The notes: generated from the sequence alone by a model not told the origin. A DNA stretch of 64,000 nt from Methylotenera sp. (GCF_029946165.1 NZ_JAQSDZ010000001.1:352442-416441); one strand, 5' to 3'. Positions 40,963 to 52,075 are shown, counted from the first letter of the stretch. Translations and numbers: made by a program.

Positions 40963-42213
40963 TTAATTGGACTTTCGCGCAAGTAGTACATAAGTTTCTA
41001 CCAATCCCTTGCCTTTCACATCTACAGTCATCTGTTCTGAAAATTCATAAGCGTCTTTTAACAACGCTTGTGTTTCACGCGTTACTTGTATGCAGTTAGT
41101 TTTACAAGTACTTTCCATTCTGCTGGCCAAATTGACGGTATCACCCCATAAATCATAACTAAATTTCGTGCTGCCAATCACCCCTGCAACCACTGGGCCA
41201 GTATGAACTCCAATGCGCATATTCAAATCGATGCCTGTTTTAACTGCTACTTCCTGTAGCGCAACCTTCATGTCAAATGCCATTTCTGCAATCCGATTCA
41301 CATGATCTGTATGCATGATAGGCGCGCCAGAAATAACCATATATGCATCGCCGATCGTCTTAATTTTTTCGACTTGATATTTTTCTGCCAACTGGTCAAA
41401 TTTTAGAAATACTTGTGATAACAAGTCAATTAATTGCAAAGCCGGCATTTTTTCTGAAATCTGCGTGAAGTTAACTAAATCAGCGAACATGACGGTCACA
41501 GATTCATAATGGTCAGCAATGCGCATATCATTAGCTTTTAGACGCTCAGCAATAGCAACCGGAAGAATATTGAGCAGTAGTTTTTCTGACCGTGCTTGCT
41601 CTAACTCTAATGAAATCATAGCGCGCTCTTTTTGAGCCTGAAAATAACGCAGAACCCCATACAAGATTGAAGCCGTACCAGTAATATTCATCAGAAAAAA
41701 TGCATCTTTTAACGTGGTCGGAATTGGCATAGCGTTGCCCGCGAAATAATGATTTAGCTTCCACGAAATAAAAGCTAACCCTATAAATAATAAAAACCAA
41801 GGGGTGGATTGGCGCGTACCCAAAATCATTAAAGCGCCTACTGGTGACAATATCGCCCATATTGCCACACCACTGGAAGCAGCAAAGCCACCAATTGCCC
41901 ATTGCATGACAAAAGGCATAACTAACAGCATGACCAATTGTGTAAACGTAAAGTATTCGAAGCGCTTGAGTCGATAGAATAAGAACAGGCTAACGTATGA
42001 GATAACAAGGTAAAAATACGGCACTGCTGCAATAATAGCGTAACCTTCACCTAGGCTTGATAAGGTAAATATCCAGAAAATACAAACAATACTCTCTGCA
42101 ATCACCAATAACGACATAATCGATCGGCCCAGTGATTCAGGCGTAGGCGTGGAAAATCTGCGCCAAAACTCTCGCGTTAATACAGATGGGGCAGCAACTA
42201 AAATATCCGTCAT
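40963..42213 (-). CDS. Membrane-bound class III adenylate/guanylate cyclase
   Basis: N-terminal TM helices; VTVMFADLVNFTQISEKMPALQLIDLL...IKTIGDAYMVISGAP...RIGVHTGPVVAGVIGSTKFSYDLWGDTVNLASRMES. Confidence 0.94.
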   Translation of the reverse strand: MTDILVAAPSVLTREFWRRFSTPTPESLGRSIMSLLVIAESIVCIFWIFTLSSLGEGYAIIAAVPYFYLVISYVSLFLFYRLKRFEYFTFTQLVMLLVMPFVMQWAIGGFAASSGVAIWAILSPVGALMILGTRQSTPWFLLFIGLAFISWKLNHYFAGNAMPIPTTLKDAFFLMNITGTASILYGVLRYFQAQKERAMISLELEQARSEKLLLNILPVAIAERLKANDMRIADHYESVTVMFADLVNFTQISEKMPALQLIDLLSQVFLKFDQLAEKYQVEKIKTIGDAYMVISGAPIMHTDHVNRIAEMAFDMKVALQEVAVKTGIDLNMRIGVHTGPVVAGVIGSTKFSYDLWGDTVNLASRMESTCKTNCIQVTRETQALLKDAYEFSEQMTVDVKGKGLVETYVLLARKSN

Positions 42214-42469
42214 ATTTGGAGGTGTTTTTCTATTTTTAACTAGAGTATACCAATATACTGCAGCTCAAGTACTATAGCTTAAGATGAAGTCTTTTTCTAG
42301 ACTAGCGTATCAATACTGCGAGATTTCCGTAGCTTAGCGGTCAACACCAAATTCCAAGTTAAATTATGGTGGCCTTCATAACCGCACATAGAATTATGCA
42401 CAATTGGGCACTTTTAGCATTTCTGCAAGTCATTTAACCAATGAATCTACTTTCCTAATGGAGTCTATT

Positions 42470-43072
42470 ATGGTCACAGCGTCACAAACTTTACGCGATA
42501 TTAATAACATGGAAAATCAACCGGCCGACCTAAAAGTTTCAGCTCTGATTTTAATTGACATTCAAAACACCTATCGACGTGGGTTAATGCAACTTACAAA
42601 TGTAGAGCCCGCTATTCTTGAAGCACAAAAATTATTAAAAATCGCACGCGAGCTTAAAATACCAGTCATACATATTCAACATGATGCTGGGGTAGGTTCC
42701 CCTTACGACATTTCCGCTGATATTGGGGCAATAGCTTCTGAAGTTGCACCAATAGCTGGGGAAAAAGTGATTGTTAAAAACTACCCTAATGCATTTATCC
42801 ACACCACTTTAGATGCCGAGCTTAAATCTCTTGGCATTAAAAATATCGTATTGGCTGGTTTCATGACACATATGTGTGTGAACTCAACTGCGCACGGTGC
42901 ATTTAATTTAGGTTACGCATCAACAATTGTTGCCAGTGCGACTGCAACCCGACCACTAGTTAGTACAAATGGCAAAGTATTAACTGCTGAAGAAGTACAT
43001 CTTGGCGCACTTGCCTCATCACGAGACTTATATGCTGTGGTAGTAGATGATATTAATGGATTAAGAAAATAA
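42470..43072 (+). CDS. Isochorismatase-family cysteine hydrolase
   Basis: SALILIDIQNTYRRG...VLAGFMTHMCVNSTAHGAFNLGY; ATG at 42470 preceded by aatggag favoured over track start. Confidence 0.88.
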   Translation: MVTASQTLRDINNMENQPADLKVSALILIDIQNTYRRGLMQLTNVEPAILEAQKLLKIARELKIPVIHIQHDAGVGSPYDISADIGAIASEVAPIAGEKVIVKNYPNAFIHTTLDAELKSLGIKNIVLAGFMTHMCVNSTAHGAFNLGYASTIVASATATRPLVSTNGKVLTAEEVHLGALASSRDLYAVVVDDINGLRK

Positions 43073-43317
43073 CTTCATTAATATAATTTATATAATATAT
43101 AAGACATATAAAAATGTTTACCAATTAGTAACATTTAGCTTGATTTGCTAGCCTCTAAGGTTTATTGTTTAGTTCGCACTGATCTTTCAAACCCTTTATT
43201 TACAAGGGTTCTTCGTGGATTAAGTTAACTTTTAGACATAATAAAAATAGCAACCAAGCAATGCGGTTTTTCAGATAGAAATACTATATTAACTACAGCA
43301 AAACTAGAGGAGTCGGC

Positions 43318-44838
43318 ATGAGTTTAGATTTATTAAAAGGTATGGGCGTTACAATCCCTTATAAAGCAAAGTACGATAATTACATTGGCGGCAAATGGGT
43401 AGCACCTGTAAAAGGTCAATATTTTGACGTCATTACGCCTATTACTGGGAAAAACTACACACAAGTTGCACGCTCTAGCGCTGAAGATATTGAGCTGGCT
43501 TTAGATGCTGCACACGCAGCAGCAGACGCATGGGGTACAAAATCGACGACTGAACGCTCAAACATTTTACTCAAAATTGCTGATCGCATAGAAGCCAATC
43601 TTGAATTAATTGCCACTGCTGAAACTATTGACAATGGCAAACCAATTCGCGAAACAATGAATGCTGACATTCCATTAACTGCTGATCATTTCCGCTATTT
43701 TGCTGGTGCAATTCGTGCGCAAGAGGGTGGCATTAGTGAAGTGGACAACGACACGGTTGCTTATCACTTTCATGAACCATTAGGCGTTGTAGGTCAAATT
43801 ATTCCATGGAATTTCCCGATTCTAATGGCGGCCTGGAAGCTGGCTCCAGCTTTAGCTGCAGGTAATTGTATTATATTAAAACCAGCGGAATTTACACCCG
43901 TCAGTATTTTAATCTTGATGGAAGTGATTGGCGATTTATTACCTCCAGGCACTGTAAACATTGTGAATGGTTATGGTCGTGAAGTTGGTGCGCCATTAGC
44001 CAATAGCAAACGTATTGCCAAGATTGGCTTTACTGGCTCTACCGCTACAGGCCGTGCAATTGCAACCGCTGCAGCGAGTAACTTAATCCCTGCAACATTA
44101 GAGTTAGGTGGCAAATCACCTAATATCTTCTTTGCCGATATTATGGATGAAGATGATGCGTTCTTTGATAAAGCCATTGAAGGTTTGGTATTGTTCGCCT
44201 TTAACCAAGGTGAAGTTTGTACATGCCCTTCACGCGCAATCATTCAAGAATCCATTTACGATAAATTTATTGCACGCGTGCTTGAACGTGTAAAAGCCAT
44301 TAAACAAGGTAGTCCATTAGATTCAAGTACTATGCTTGGCGCACAAGCATCAGAAGACCAAATGAACAAAATCATGAATTACATTGATATTGGCAAACAA
44401 GAAGGTGCTGAAGTACTCATTGGTGGTAACCGCAATGTATTAAAAGGTGATTTAGAAGGTGGCTATTACATTGAGCCAACTTTACTTAAAGGTCACAACA
44501 AAATGCGCGTGTTCCAAGAGGAAATTTTTGGCCCAGTGTTAGCAGTTACTACCTTTAAAGATGAAGCAGAAGCGTTAGCGATTGCTAACGATACAATCTT
44601 CGGTCTGGGTGCTGGTGTGTGGACTCGCAATGGTACTGTTGCTTATAGAATGGGCCGTGGTATTAAAGCTGGTCGTGTCTGGACAAATTGCTACCACGCC
44701 TACCCTGCACATGCAGCATTTGGCGGTTACAAAGAGTCTGGTATTGGTCGTGAAAACCATAAAATGATGCTGGACCATTACCAACAAACTAAGTGCTTAT
44801 TAGTGAGCTACAATCCTAATAAATTAGGATTCTTTTAG
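43318..44838 (+). CDS. NAD-dependent aldehyde dehydrogenase (AldB/ExaC/AcoD-like)
   Basis: [61 protein letters not shown]. Confidence 0.95.
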   Translation: MSLDLLKGMGVTIPYKAKYDNYIGGKWVAPVKGQYFDVITPITGKNYTQVARSSAEDIELALDAAHAAADAWGTKSTTERSNILLKIADRIEANLELIATAETIDNGKPIRETMNADIPLTADHFRYFAGAIRAQEGGISEVDNDTVAYHFHEPLGVVGQIIPWNFPILMAAWKLAPALAAGNCIILKPAEFTPVSILILMEVIGDLLPPGTVNIVNGYGREVGAPLANSKRIAKIGFTGSTATGRAIATAAASNLIPATLELGGKSPNIFFADIMDEDDAFFDKAIEGLVLFAFNQGEVCTCPSRAIIQESIYDKFIARVLERVKAIKQGSPLDSSTMLGAQASEDQMNKIMNYIDIGKQEGAEVLIGGNRNVLKGDLEGGYYIEPTLLKGHNKMRVFQEEIFGPVLAVTTFKDEAEALAIANDTIFGLGAGVWTRNGTVAYRMGRGIKAGRVWTNCYHAYPAHAAFGGYKESGIGRENHKMMLDHYQQTKCLLVSYNPNKLGFF

Positions 44839-44894
44839 TAAACTATTCAAACAGACTAATAGTCTACTAGTTTAATCGCTAGTAATTTCAGTAC

Positions 44895-44930
44895 AATAAA
44901 GGGCGAGTTTACTCGCCCTTTATTTTTTGC
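44895..44930 (+). terminator. Rho-independent terminator after aldehyde dehydrogenase
   Basis: aataaagggcgagt tt actcgccctttatt followed by ttttt; perfect 14-bp stem. Confidence 0.92.
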
Positions 44931-44971
44931 TAACTGAGGAAATGGTCAATTAAGATTTGGAGCTTTAAAAT

Positions 44972-45394
44972 ATGGATACACAAACTGCGGAACGTCCAGC
45001 AACTGTGAATGAAGCCGAGAAAAACAGTCGCGTTTCAGCCACACCAAGTGCGTTAGCACTGATTCATAGACTCACAGCTGAGTTTGGCCCAATCGCATTT
45101 CTACAATCGGGCGGATGTTGCGAAGGAAGTGGTCCAATTTGTATGCCAGTTAACGAGTTTAACCCTAGTGCATCAGATGTTATTTTGGGGGAATGGCAAG
45201 ACGCAACATTTTATATGGGCAATAGTCATTTTACTTTTGCGGAAAATATGCATACGATTTTGGATGCGACGCCTAATTCTAGTGGATCATTTTCACTAGA
45301 CTGCGGCACAGGTTTCGCCTTTATTACCAGTGGTCGATTGTATTCTGAAGAGGAACTAGCTAGTTTGCCGCCCGTCAAAAGAGTTGGGCTTTAA
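44972..45394 (+). CDS. DUF779 protein associated with aldehyde dehydrogenase
   Basis: FLQSGGCCEGSGPICMPVNEF...GEWQDATFYMG DUF779 signature; adjacent to AldB-type ALDH. Confidence 0.92.
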   Translation: MDTQTAERPATVNEAEKNSRVSATPSALALIHRLTAEFGPIAFLQSGGCCEGSGPICMPVNEFNPSASDVILGEWQDATFYMGNSHFTFAENMHTILDATPNSSGSFSLDCGTGFAFITSGRLYSEEELASLPPVKRVGL

Positions 45395-45403
45395 TAAAGA
45401 ATC

Positions 45404-45428
45404 TTTAGCCTTGATAAGTAAGGCTAAA
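45404..45428 (+). terminator. Hairpin downstream of DUF779 gene
   Basis: tttagcctt (45404-45412)/aaggctaaa (45420-45428), perfect 9-bp stem. Confidence 0.55.
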
Positions 45429-45451
45429 CAGACTCCTTATTAATCACTCAA

Positions 45452-46123
45452 TTAAAATCCTAAGCTATCTAATAAATCGTCGACCTGCTCTTGGCTTGCC
45501 ACAACATCTACTGCGGTAGGATCAATCTGCGGACCATTCAATAATGTTGCTTTGTCATCGACCTCTTTTTTAGCCGTCGTTGGTGAAAAATCTATGAGCA
45601 CTTGGACTAACTGTTTTTCTAAATCTTGAGCTAGCCCTGTGATTTTCTTGATGACTTGGCCTGTCAAATCTTGAAAATCCTGAGCCATCATAATATCCAT
45701 CAACAAAGCTTTAGTTTCAGCGGTATTTTTAGCTGTCAACGTCAGAAATTCGAGGGTTTCATCCGCGATTTCATTATATTCGCTTTTTAATGAAGGCTTT
45801 GCTAATAAGGCTTTCAAGTGTTGCTCTAACGTTAATGCCCCGCTTGCTAATTCAGCTTGTAGCGGCGTAGCTAAATCAGTGGCATTTAAAACACGCTCTG
45901 CGGCTTGTTCAGTCATGCGAGATACATAAGCTAAGCGGTCACGAGCATCTGGAATGTCTTGTGCGACTTGCTCAAGAATTTTCTCTAGACCCAAACCTTG
46001 CAAACTGTCATGCAACAATCTAGTCACATGGCCAATTCGATTAAGCATCTCGTCACTTTGGTTAGCAACTGGCATGGATTCAACATGCGTTGCTTGCTGC
46101 TGTAAAGACTCGCTGTTCATCAC
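45452..46123 (-). CDS. cheZ: Chemotaxis phosphatase CheZ
   Basis: Helical; IMMAQDFQDLTGQVIKKITGLAQDLE motif and C-terminal EQVDDLLDSLGF CheY-binding peptide. Confidence 0.95.
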   Translation of the reverse strand: MMNSESLQQQATHVESMPVANQSDEMLNRIGHVTRLLHDSLQGLGLEKILEQVAQDIPDARDRLAYVSRMTEQAAERVLNATDLATPLQAELASGALTLEQHLKALLAKPSLKSEYNEIADETLEFLTLTAKNTAETKALLMDIMMAQDFQDLTGQVIKKITGLAQDLEKQLVQVLIDFSPTTAKKEVDDKATLLNGPQIDPTAVDVVASQEQVDDLLDSLGF

Positions 46124-46521
46124 TAAGCCCCTGCTTTTTCAAGCTTCTCAAATATTTTAGATAACTTCTCATCCAATGTTGCTGCTGTAAAGGGTTTAAC
46201 CACATAGCCATTGGCACCCGCCTGTGCGGCCGCAATAATGTTTTCTTTTTTAGCTTCTGCAGTCACCATTAACACTGGCAAATGTTTCAATTCAGGGTCT
46301 GCTCTAATCTGTTGCAACATGGTCAAGCCATCCATGTTTGGCATATTCCAATCCGATACCACAAACTCGAATCCACCACCTTTAAGCTTACTAAGCCCGA
46401 CAGCTCCGTCTTCAGCTTCATCTACATTGGTATAACCAAGTTCTTTCAATAAATTTCTAACGATCCTGCGCATGGTTGAAAAATCATCCACCACAAGAAA
46501 CTTTGTATTTAGGTTGGCCAT
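46123..46521 (-). CDS. cheY: Chemotaxis response regulator CheY
   Basis: [33 protein letters not shown]...[12 protein letters not shown]...[10 protein letters not shown]. Confidence 0.97.
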   Translation of the reverse strand: MANLNTKFLVVDDFSTMRRIVRNLLKELGYTNVDEAEDGAVGLSKLKGGGFEFVVSDWNMPNMDGLTMLQQIRADPELKHLPVLMVTAEAKKENIIAAAQAGANGYVVKPFTAATLDEKLSKIFEKLEKAGA

Positions 46522-46703
46522 GCATTACTCCATTAAAAATAGTCGTTCATAGAATTCGAAATCAGCCTCAAATTCATAAATGACTTATTCTGATTCTATT
46601 TTTCATTCATTATTACTTACTTTAACTTAAGTTTTATTCAAGAATAGCGGCATTAAACTGACCTTTATCCTCATAACTTATTACATCAGCTCATTTTTTC
46701 ACA

Positions 46704-47774
46704 TTACACACGTAACGCGCGTGAGCTATTAGCAATAAGATAATTGAGCACTAATTTGGGTAAATCATTCAAATGTGCTACTTCATCTACACCGCCATAC
46801 GCAACTGCTTCTTTAGGCATGCCATATACTACACAGCTTTCTTCATTTTGAGCATAGTTGTAGGCGCCAGCTGCTTTCATTTTTGCCATACCCGCCGCAC
46901 CATCTTTCCCCATGCCAGTTAAGATCACGCCAATCACGTTCTTACCTGCAAATTCTGCTGCTGAGTCGAATAAGACATCGACTGAAGGCTTATGTCGGTT
47001 GACTGGCGCTTCATCACTTAGCTGCGTGACATAATTGGCGCCACTTCTAGCCAATAACAAGTGTTTATCACCAGGTGCAATATAGGCGTGACCCGGCAAA
47101 ATACGCTCACCGCCTGCCGCTTCTTGAACCGAAATCTGGCATAGTGAATCTAGGCGATTTGCGAATGATTTAGTAAAGCCAGCAGGCATATGCTGTGTAA
47201 TTAGAATGCCAGGGCAGTCTGATGGCATTTGCAAAAGGAATGATTTAATAGCCTCGGTTCCACCTGTAGAGGCGCCTATAATCAAAAGCTTCTCGCTACT
47301 GATTAATGGATTACGCAAGGGCGCAGGCGCGGTTCCACTAGTTTGACTTGTGGCATGTCGTTGCAAAGTCGCGACCCTTGCTTGAGATGCCGCACGAATC
47401 TTGTCCGCAATAATTTCGGTATATTCGAGCATGCCTTCAGTAATTGACATTTTAGGCTTAGTCACGAAATCTATTGCGCCAAGCTCAAGTGCGCGCATGG
47501 TGATTTCTGAACCACGTTCAGTTAATGTAGACACCATAACTACGGGCATTGGACGCAGACGCATTAATTTCTCTAAAAAGTCTAAGCCATCCATCTTTGG
47601 CATTTCTACATCCAAAGTAAGGACATCGGGATTTAACTGTTTAATCATTTCACGCGCAATTATTGGATCAGGTGCGGCGCCCACGACTATCATGTCCCGC
47701 TGACTATTGATAATCTCAGTTAATAGACTACGAATTAATGCTGAGTCATCAATAACAAGAACTCTAATTTTCAT
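46704..47774 (-). CDS. cheB: Chemotaxis response regulator protein-glutamate methylesterase CheB
   Basis: Receiver domain plus [16 protein letters not shown] and [13 protein letters not shown] catalytic domain. Confidence 0.97.
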   Translation of the reverse strand: MKIRVLVIDDSALIRSLLTEIINSQRDMIVVGAAPDPIIAREMIKQLNPDVLTLDVEMPKMDGLDFLEKLMRLRPMPVVMVSTLTERGSEITMRALELGAIDFVTKPKMSITEGMLEYTEIIADKIRAASQARVATLQRHATSQTSGTAPAPLRNPLISSEKLLIIGASTGGTEAIKSFLLQMPSDCPGILITQHMPAGFTKSFANRLDSLCQISVQEAAGGERILPGHAYIAPGDKHLLLARSGANYVTQLSDEAPVNRHKPSVDVLFDSAAEFAGKNVIGVILTGMGKDGAAGMAKMKAAGAYNYAQNEESCVVYGMPKEAVAYGGVDEVAHLNDLPKLVLNYLIANSSRALRV

Positions 47775-47817
47775 ATTTTTTTCTCTTTTTTCTGAGAGTT
47801 TTTATTTAATTGAATTA

Positions 47818-48426
47818 TCAAAATAAATCAATTTCACCGCCTACATCAGCCACTTTCAGCTTGCTTGCGTAAGCCTCTTCACGTTGGACTAAAGTATCGT
47901 TATGCATATTTTTAAGCTTTTTGACTAGCACTCTGCCAGTTTTTGGAAAGTAATAAACTTTTCTTGGATAAATATCTAATAAGTCTTCGCTAATCACTCG
48001 AATACGTTCTTCTTTTAAAAATTTACGCACGAAGATTGCGTTGCGGTCACCCACATTCATAGTGGTGAAGCTTTTTAGAACATTTCCTCCGCCAAAAATC
48101 TTCGCTTCTAAGTTCTCTCTACGCGCGCCATTACGCAACAATTGATTAATCAACACCTCCATAGCGTAGGTGCCATAGCGCATAGACTCTGACACGGGGC
48201 TGTCTTTATCGGCTGCAGCGCTATCAGGCAGCATAAAGTGATTCATGCCGCCAATACCAGTGACGCTGTCTCTTATGCAGGCTGAGACACACGATCCCAA
48301 TACTGTGACAATCACCATGTCTTGGTCAGTATAGTAATACTCACCGGGAGATATTTTCGCGGCGTTACAGTCAAAAGTACGATCGAAATAGAGTGTGGTA
48401 GAAACCTCCTCTTGAAGCATACTCAT
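47818..48426 (-). CDS. cheD: Chemoreceptor glutamine deamidase CheD
   Basis: VTVLGSCVSACIRDSVTGIGGMNHFMLP catalytic Cys/His motif. Confidence 0.96.
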   Translation of the reverse strand: MSMLQEEVSTTLYFDRTFDCNAAKISPGEYYYTDQDMVIVTVLGSCVSACIRDSVTGIGGMNHFMLPDSAAADKDSPVSESMRYGTYAMEVLINQLLRNGARRENLEAKIFGGGNVLKSFTTMNVGDRNAIFVRKFLKEERIRVISEDLLDIYPRKVYYFPKTGRVLVKKLKNMHNDTLVQREEAYASKLKVADVGGEIDLF

Positions 48427-49319
48427 ACAATTCTTTCTTTTGCCTGATTTGGAGTACGTTTAATTGTTTTCGCATCGCTTAATTCATACACAGTCTTTCC
48501 ACGCAGATGGAAATCGTTAGATACGTAAAGAAAGTTCTCTGAATGCCCTGCAAACAAGATTGCGTGTGGCTTCATCAATGGTACGAAATGACTCAAAATT
48601 TTGGTTTGTGTAGGTTTATCAAAATAAATCATCACATTTCTGCAAAAAATGGCATCAAATGGCTCACCTAAAGTCCATTGTTCATCTAGCAAATTCAATT
48701 GCTCGAAAGTAATCAAACTACGTAGTTCATTGCGCACGCGCACTGAACCCTCTTGCGCGCCTGTACCTTTTTGAAAAAACTGTTTGCGACGTTCGTCCGA
48801 CAGTTTGCTTACTCGCTCGTATGGATAAACGCCACGTGAAGCAGTAGCAAGCACATTAGTATCAATATCCGTTGCAATAATCTCTACAGGCGGCTTCATA
48901 GTGCCAAATGCTTCGCATGCTGTCATTGCAATGGTATAAGGTTCTTCGCCTGTAGAAGCAGCAGAGCACCAGATTCGGATTGGCTTTTTAAGGCTAACTA
49001 AATGTTCAGCCAGTATGGGGAAGTGATGTTCTTCACGAAAAAATGAAGTGAGGTTTGTTGTGAGTGCATTAGTGAAAGCTTCCCATTCTTCTGGGTTGTT
49101 TTCATTTTCAAGATTATCAAGATATGTTTTAAATGAATCAAAACCAACTGTGCGCAATCTACGACCTATACGGCTATAAACCATGTCTGACTTAGCTTCT
49201 GAAAGTGAGATGCCTGCATGCTGATAAATGAGTTTGCGAACTCGACTAAAATCATTATTAGTAAAGTCAAATTCTCGATCATTCTGCACGTCTGTAGTCG
49301 ATTTCTCTTTAAACATCAA
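48423..49319 (-). CDS. cheR: Chemotaxis protein methyltransferase CheR
   Basis: IRIWCSAASTGEEPYTIAM; IFCRNVMIYFD; ILFAGHSENF. Confidence 0.97.
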   Translation of the reverse strand: MMFKEKSTTDVQNDREFDFTNNDFSRVRKLIYQHAGISLSEAKSDMVYSRIGRRLRTVGFDSFKTYLDNLENENNPEEWEAFTNALTTNLTSFFREEHHFPILAEHLVSLKKPIRIWCSAASTGEEPYTIAMTACEAFGTMKPPVEIIATDIDTNVLATASRGVYPYERVSKLSDERRKQFFQKGTGAQEGSVRVRNELRSLITFEQLNLLDEQWTLGEPFDAIFCRNVMIYFDKPTQTKILSHFVPLMKPHAILFAGHSENFLYVSNDFHLRGKTVYELSDAKTIKRTPNQAKERIV

Positions 49320-49420
49320 AGACTTTCGTTAAAGTTGGAGCAAACCTAACCGCTGTATAGCAAGTGACAATCACTTGCTATACATTGAGCAGGGGTTGTT
49401 AATGGCTAACTTACAACTAC

Positions 49421-50110
49421 TTAAGTAGATGACTTACGGTCACGCATCTCATTTAGCGCAACATCAGCGATATCAACTTCAGGTTCTTTGGCAATATTTG
49501 GATTACGATTTTTCATTTGCTCAATTGCTTTTGTGCTTAAAGCATCAGCCGCACGTCTATTGCGCTCTTCTTTACTTTTTGCAGCAAATGGATGAGATGT
49601 GTCTTGATAAATTTTTAATAATTCAGCGGCTTTTGGTTCACGGTTTACGGCATTCTTAATCGCCATTTTGGTCGCTTCATAATTCCAATCCTGAATGCGA
49701 TCGTCCATGTCAGCAGATTGGTCAATAAATACACCAATACAGATAAACACATCATCAGCTTCTTCTACTGGAATCGTGCCATCAGCTACGCAATCCATCA
49801 CCGCCATTGAAATGCCACGTTGAGCTGGGCCAAACATTTGTAAAGATTGTTTAGTGTTTCTTAATGTAACTTTGTTAAACATAACAGTGTTTGGTTTCAC
49901 CATAAGATTTGGCGCAACAATAGCTAATAAGCCGTTTACGCCTTCTTTTTGGTCGGTTAATGTGCGACAGAAAGCATCTTCTGCTGGGCTACCACGTGGG
50001 CCAATAATCAAATCAATATGTGCTACATTTTTAAGATCTAAACCACTACCATCTGGACGATCTTCAATCACTAACGCTTCACCAATTAAAACACGATCAA
50101 TTACAGCCAT
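49421..50110 (-). CDS. Formaldehyde-activating enzyme (Fae) homolog, extended (229 aa)
   Basis: VAHIDLIIGPRGSPAEDAFCRTL...LLAIVAPNLMVKPNTVMFNKVTLRN...MFGPAQRGISMAVMDCVADGTIP...NYEATKMAIKNAVNREPKA matches Fae; extra loop after GEALV and about 50-residue C-terminal extension; start at ATG 50110 with aggag RBS. Confidence 0.9.
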   Translation of the reverse strand: MAVIDRVLIGEALVIEDRPDGSGLDLKNVAHIDLIIGPRGSPAEDAFCRTLTDQKEGVNGLLAIVAPNLMVKPNTVMFNKVTLRNTKQSLQMFGPAQRGISMAVMDCVADGTIPVEEADDVFICIGVFIDQSADMDDRIQDWNYEATKMAIKNAVNREPKAAELLKIYQDTSHPFAAKSKEERNRRAADALSTKAIEQMKNRNPNIAKEPEVDIADVALNEMRDRKSST

Positions 50111-50504
50111 TTTTATTCTCCTGAATATAAAATTATTACTGCTCAAATACGGCATCGCAGAAAGGCGTTGCCAATTACTTCTCTAAATTAAGCTACTGCA
50201 TTATTGCAATATGCCCAAATTCGTTATATCTAGTTAATCAAATAAATTGAGATGATTACATCCTCCATTATGACGATATGTTAATGAATCGTATCTTTGG
50301 AATAAACAGGTAAAAACCGTTTAAATCTAATGCCTCTCATAAGAACACTTTAAGTAAGTTCAACTAAACCAAATAATGAAAAACTAACCATATCTAAGAA
50401 TGGCAAACCATCTCATCGAAAGCCTGATTTTTATCTAGCTCATTGGTGACAATATTTGTAAAGTTAGCCATCTAAAATAGGTTTAAACTTTAGCGTGATG
50501 GTAT

Positions 50505-50530
50505 TAAAAAAGGGCATATTCTGCCCCTTT
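50505..50530 (-). terminator. Rho-independent terminator of argG
   Basis: Reverse strand aaaggggcagaatatgcccttttttaat; GC stem and U tract just after argG stop. Confidence 0.8.
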
Positions 50531-50533
50531 CAA

Positions 50534-51754
50534 CTACTGTCTATTTTTAAGATTAGCTGCTATCCGTAACCTTAGTGCATTCAGCTTAATAAAGCCGCCC
50601 GCATCTTTTTGGTCATATGCGCCTTTGTCATCCTCAAAGGTAGCAATTGTAGAATCAAACAATGAGTTAGTTTTACTATCACGTCCAACGACAATCACAT
50701 TGCCTTTGTAAAGTTTAATGCGTACCCAACCATTCACGGTACTTTGTGTGTGATCAATTAAGGTTTGCAGTGCAACGCGCTCTGGACTCCACCAATAGCC
50801 GTTGTAAATCATGCTGGCGTAGCGCGGCATTAAATCATCTTTTAAGTGCGCAACTTCACGGTCTAAGGTAATGCTTTCAATCGCACGGTGCGCTTTAAGC
50901 ATGATGGTGCCGCCTGGCGTTTCATAACAACCACGTGATTTCATGCCCACGTAGCGATTTTCCACTAAATCTAAACGACCGATACCGTGTTTGCCGCCAA
51001 TGGTATTAAGATGCGCCAAAAGCTCGTGCGCCTTCATTGCTTGACCATTCAAGCTAACAGGGTCGCCATTCACATATTCAATATCTAGGTATTCCGCAGC
51101 ATCTGGCGCTTTTTCAGGGCTAACACTCCAACGCCACATTGACTCTTCAGCTTCTGCCGCAGGATTTTCTAAATGACGACCTTCGTATGAAATATGTAGC
51201 AAGTTAGCATCCATAGAATATGGGCTGCCACCTTGTTTATGTTTCATATCGACTGGAATGCCATGTTTTTCGGCATACGCCATCAATTTTTCACGGCTAA
51301 GTAAATCCCACTCGCGCCAAGGAGCGATAATTTGAATGTTTGGATTAAGCGCATATGCACCTAATTCAAAACGCACTTGGTCATTACCTTTACCTGTTGC
51401 GCCATGTGAAATAGCATCAGCATTGGTTTCACGGGCAATTTCAATCAAGCGCTTTGCAATTAACGGACGTGCAATTGACGTACCTAATAAATACTCACCT
51501 TCATACACGGTATTAGCGCGGAACATTGGGAACACAAAATCACGCACGAACTCTTCGCGCACATCATCGATGTAAATTTCTTTTACGCCTGCTGATTTAG
51601 CTTTTGCACGTGCTGGCTCTAACTCTTCACCTTGACCTAAATCAGCGGTAAATGTAACGACTTCACATTGATACTCATCTTGCAGCCACTTCAAAATCAC
51701 TGAAGTGTCCAAACCGCCCGAATATGCCAATACAACTTTGTTTACTTTACTCAT
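50534..51754 (-). CDS. argG: Argininosuccinate synthase
   Basis: [44 protein letters not shown]. Confidence 0.98.
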   Translation of the reverse strand: MSKVNKVVLAYSGGLDTSVILKWLQDEYQCEVVTFTADLGQGEELEPARAKAKSAGVKEIYIDDVREEFVRDFVFPMFRANTVYEGEYLLGTSIARPLIAKRLIEIARETNADAISHGATGKGNDQVRFELGAYALNPNIQIIAPWREWDLLSREKLMAYAEKHGIPVDMKHKQGGSPYSMDANLLHISYEGRHLENPAAEAEESMWRWSVSPEKAPDAAEYLDIEYVNGDPVSLNGQAMKAHELLAHLNTIGGKHGIGRLDLVENRYVGMKSRGCYETPGGTIMLKAHRAIESITLDREVAHLKDDLMPRYASMIYNGYWWSPERVALQTLIDHTQSTVNGWVRIKLYKGNVIVVGRDSKTNSLFDSTIATFEDDKGAYDQKDAGGFIKLNALRLRIAANLKNRQ

Positions 51755-51766
51755 TACTTCTAATCC

Positions 51767-52075
51767 TTAATCCGTAAATAATTCCAACGCCACTAAAAAG
51801 CTCAAACTTACCATCATTACCATGCCAAATATAAAAAATCTATCCGCATAAAGTTCGGCCTTCACTAACTGGTTTTTATGTCTAATTGACCAATAGGACA
51901 ACATCATGCTGACTAAAAAGAACAGACTATCAATGGCTAATAAATCATCTGCCCAAGATGAAATGTTTTTTTTAGGCGCTAGCTGTATAACAGAAATAAC
52001 CGTCATACAAACACCAATCATGGTCGCTGATGCTGGCAATATATGGCTTGAAAGGCTAATTTCCTTTTTATCCAT
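51767..52075 (-). CDS. Small membrane protein inserted between argF and argG
   Basis: 102 aa, three hydrophobic segments; ATG directly abuts argF TAG stop (translational coupling likely). Confidence 0.65.
   Translation of the reverse strand: MDKKEISLSSHILPASATMIGVCMTVISVIQLAPKKNISSWADDLLAIDSLFFLVSMMLSYWSIRHKNQLVKAELYADRFFIFGMVMMVSLSFLVALELFTD

Noticed and set aside
43190-43210. aaccctt/aagggtt hairpin upstream of the aldehyde dehydrogenase
   Set aside because: Only 7-bp stem without a clear U tract; could be a terminator for the isochorismatase gene but too weak to call.
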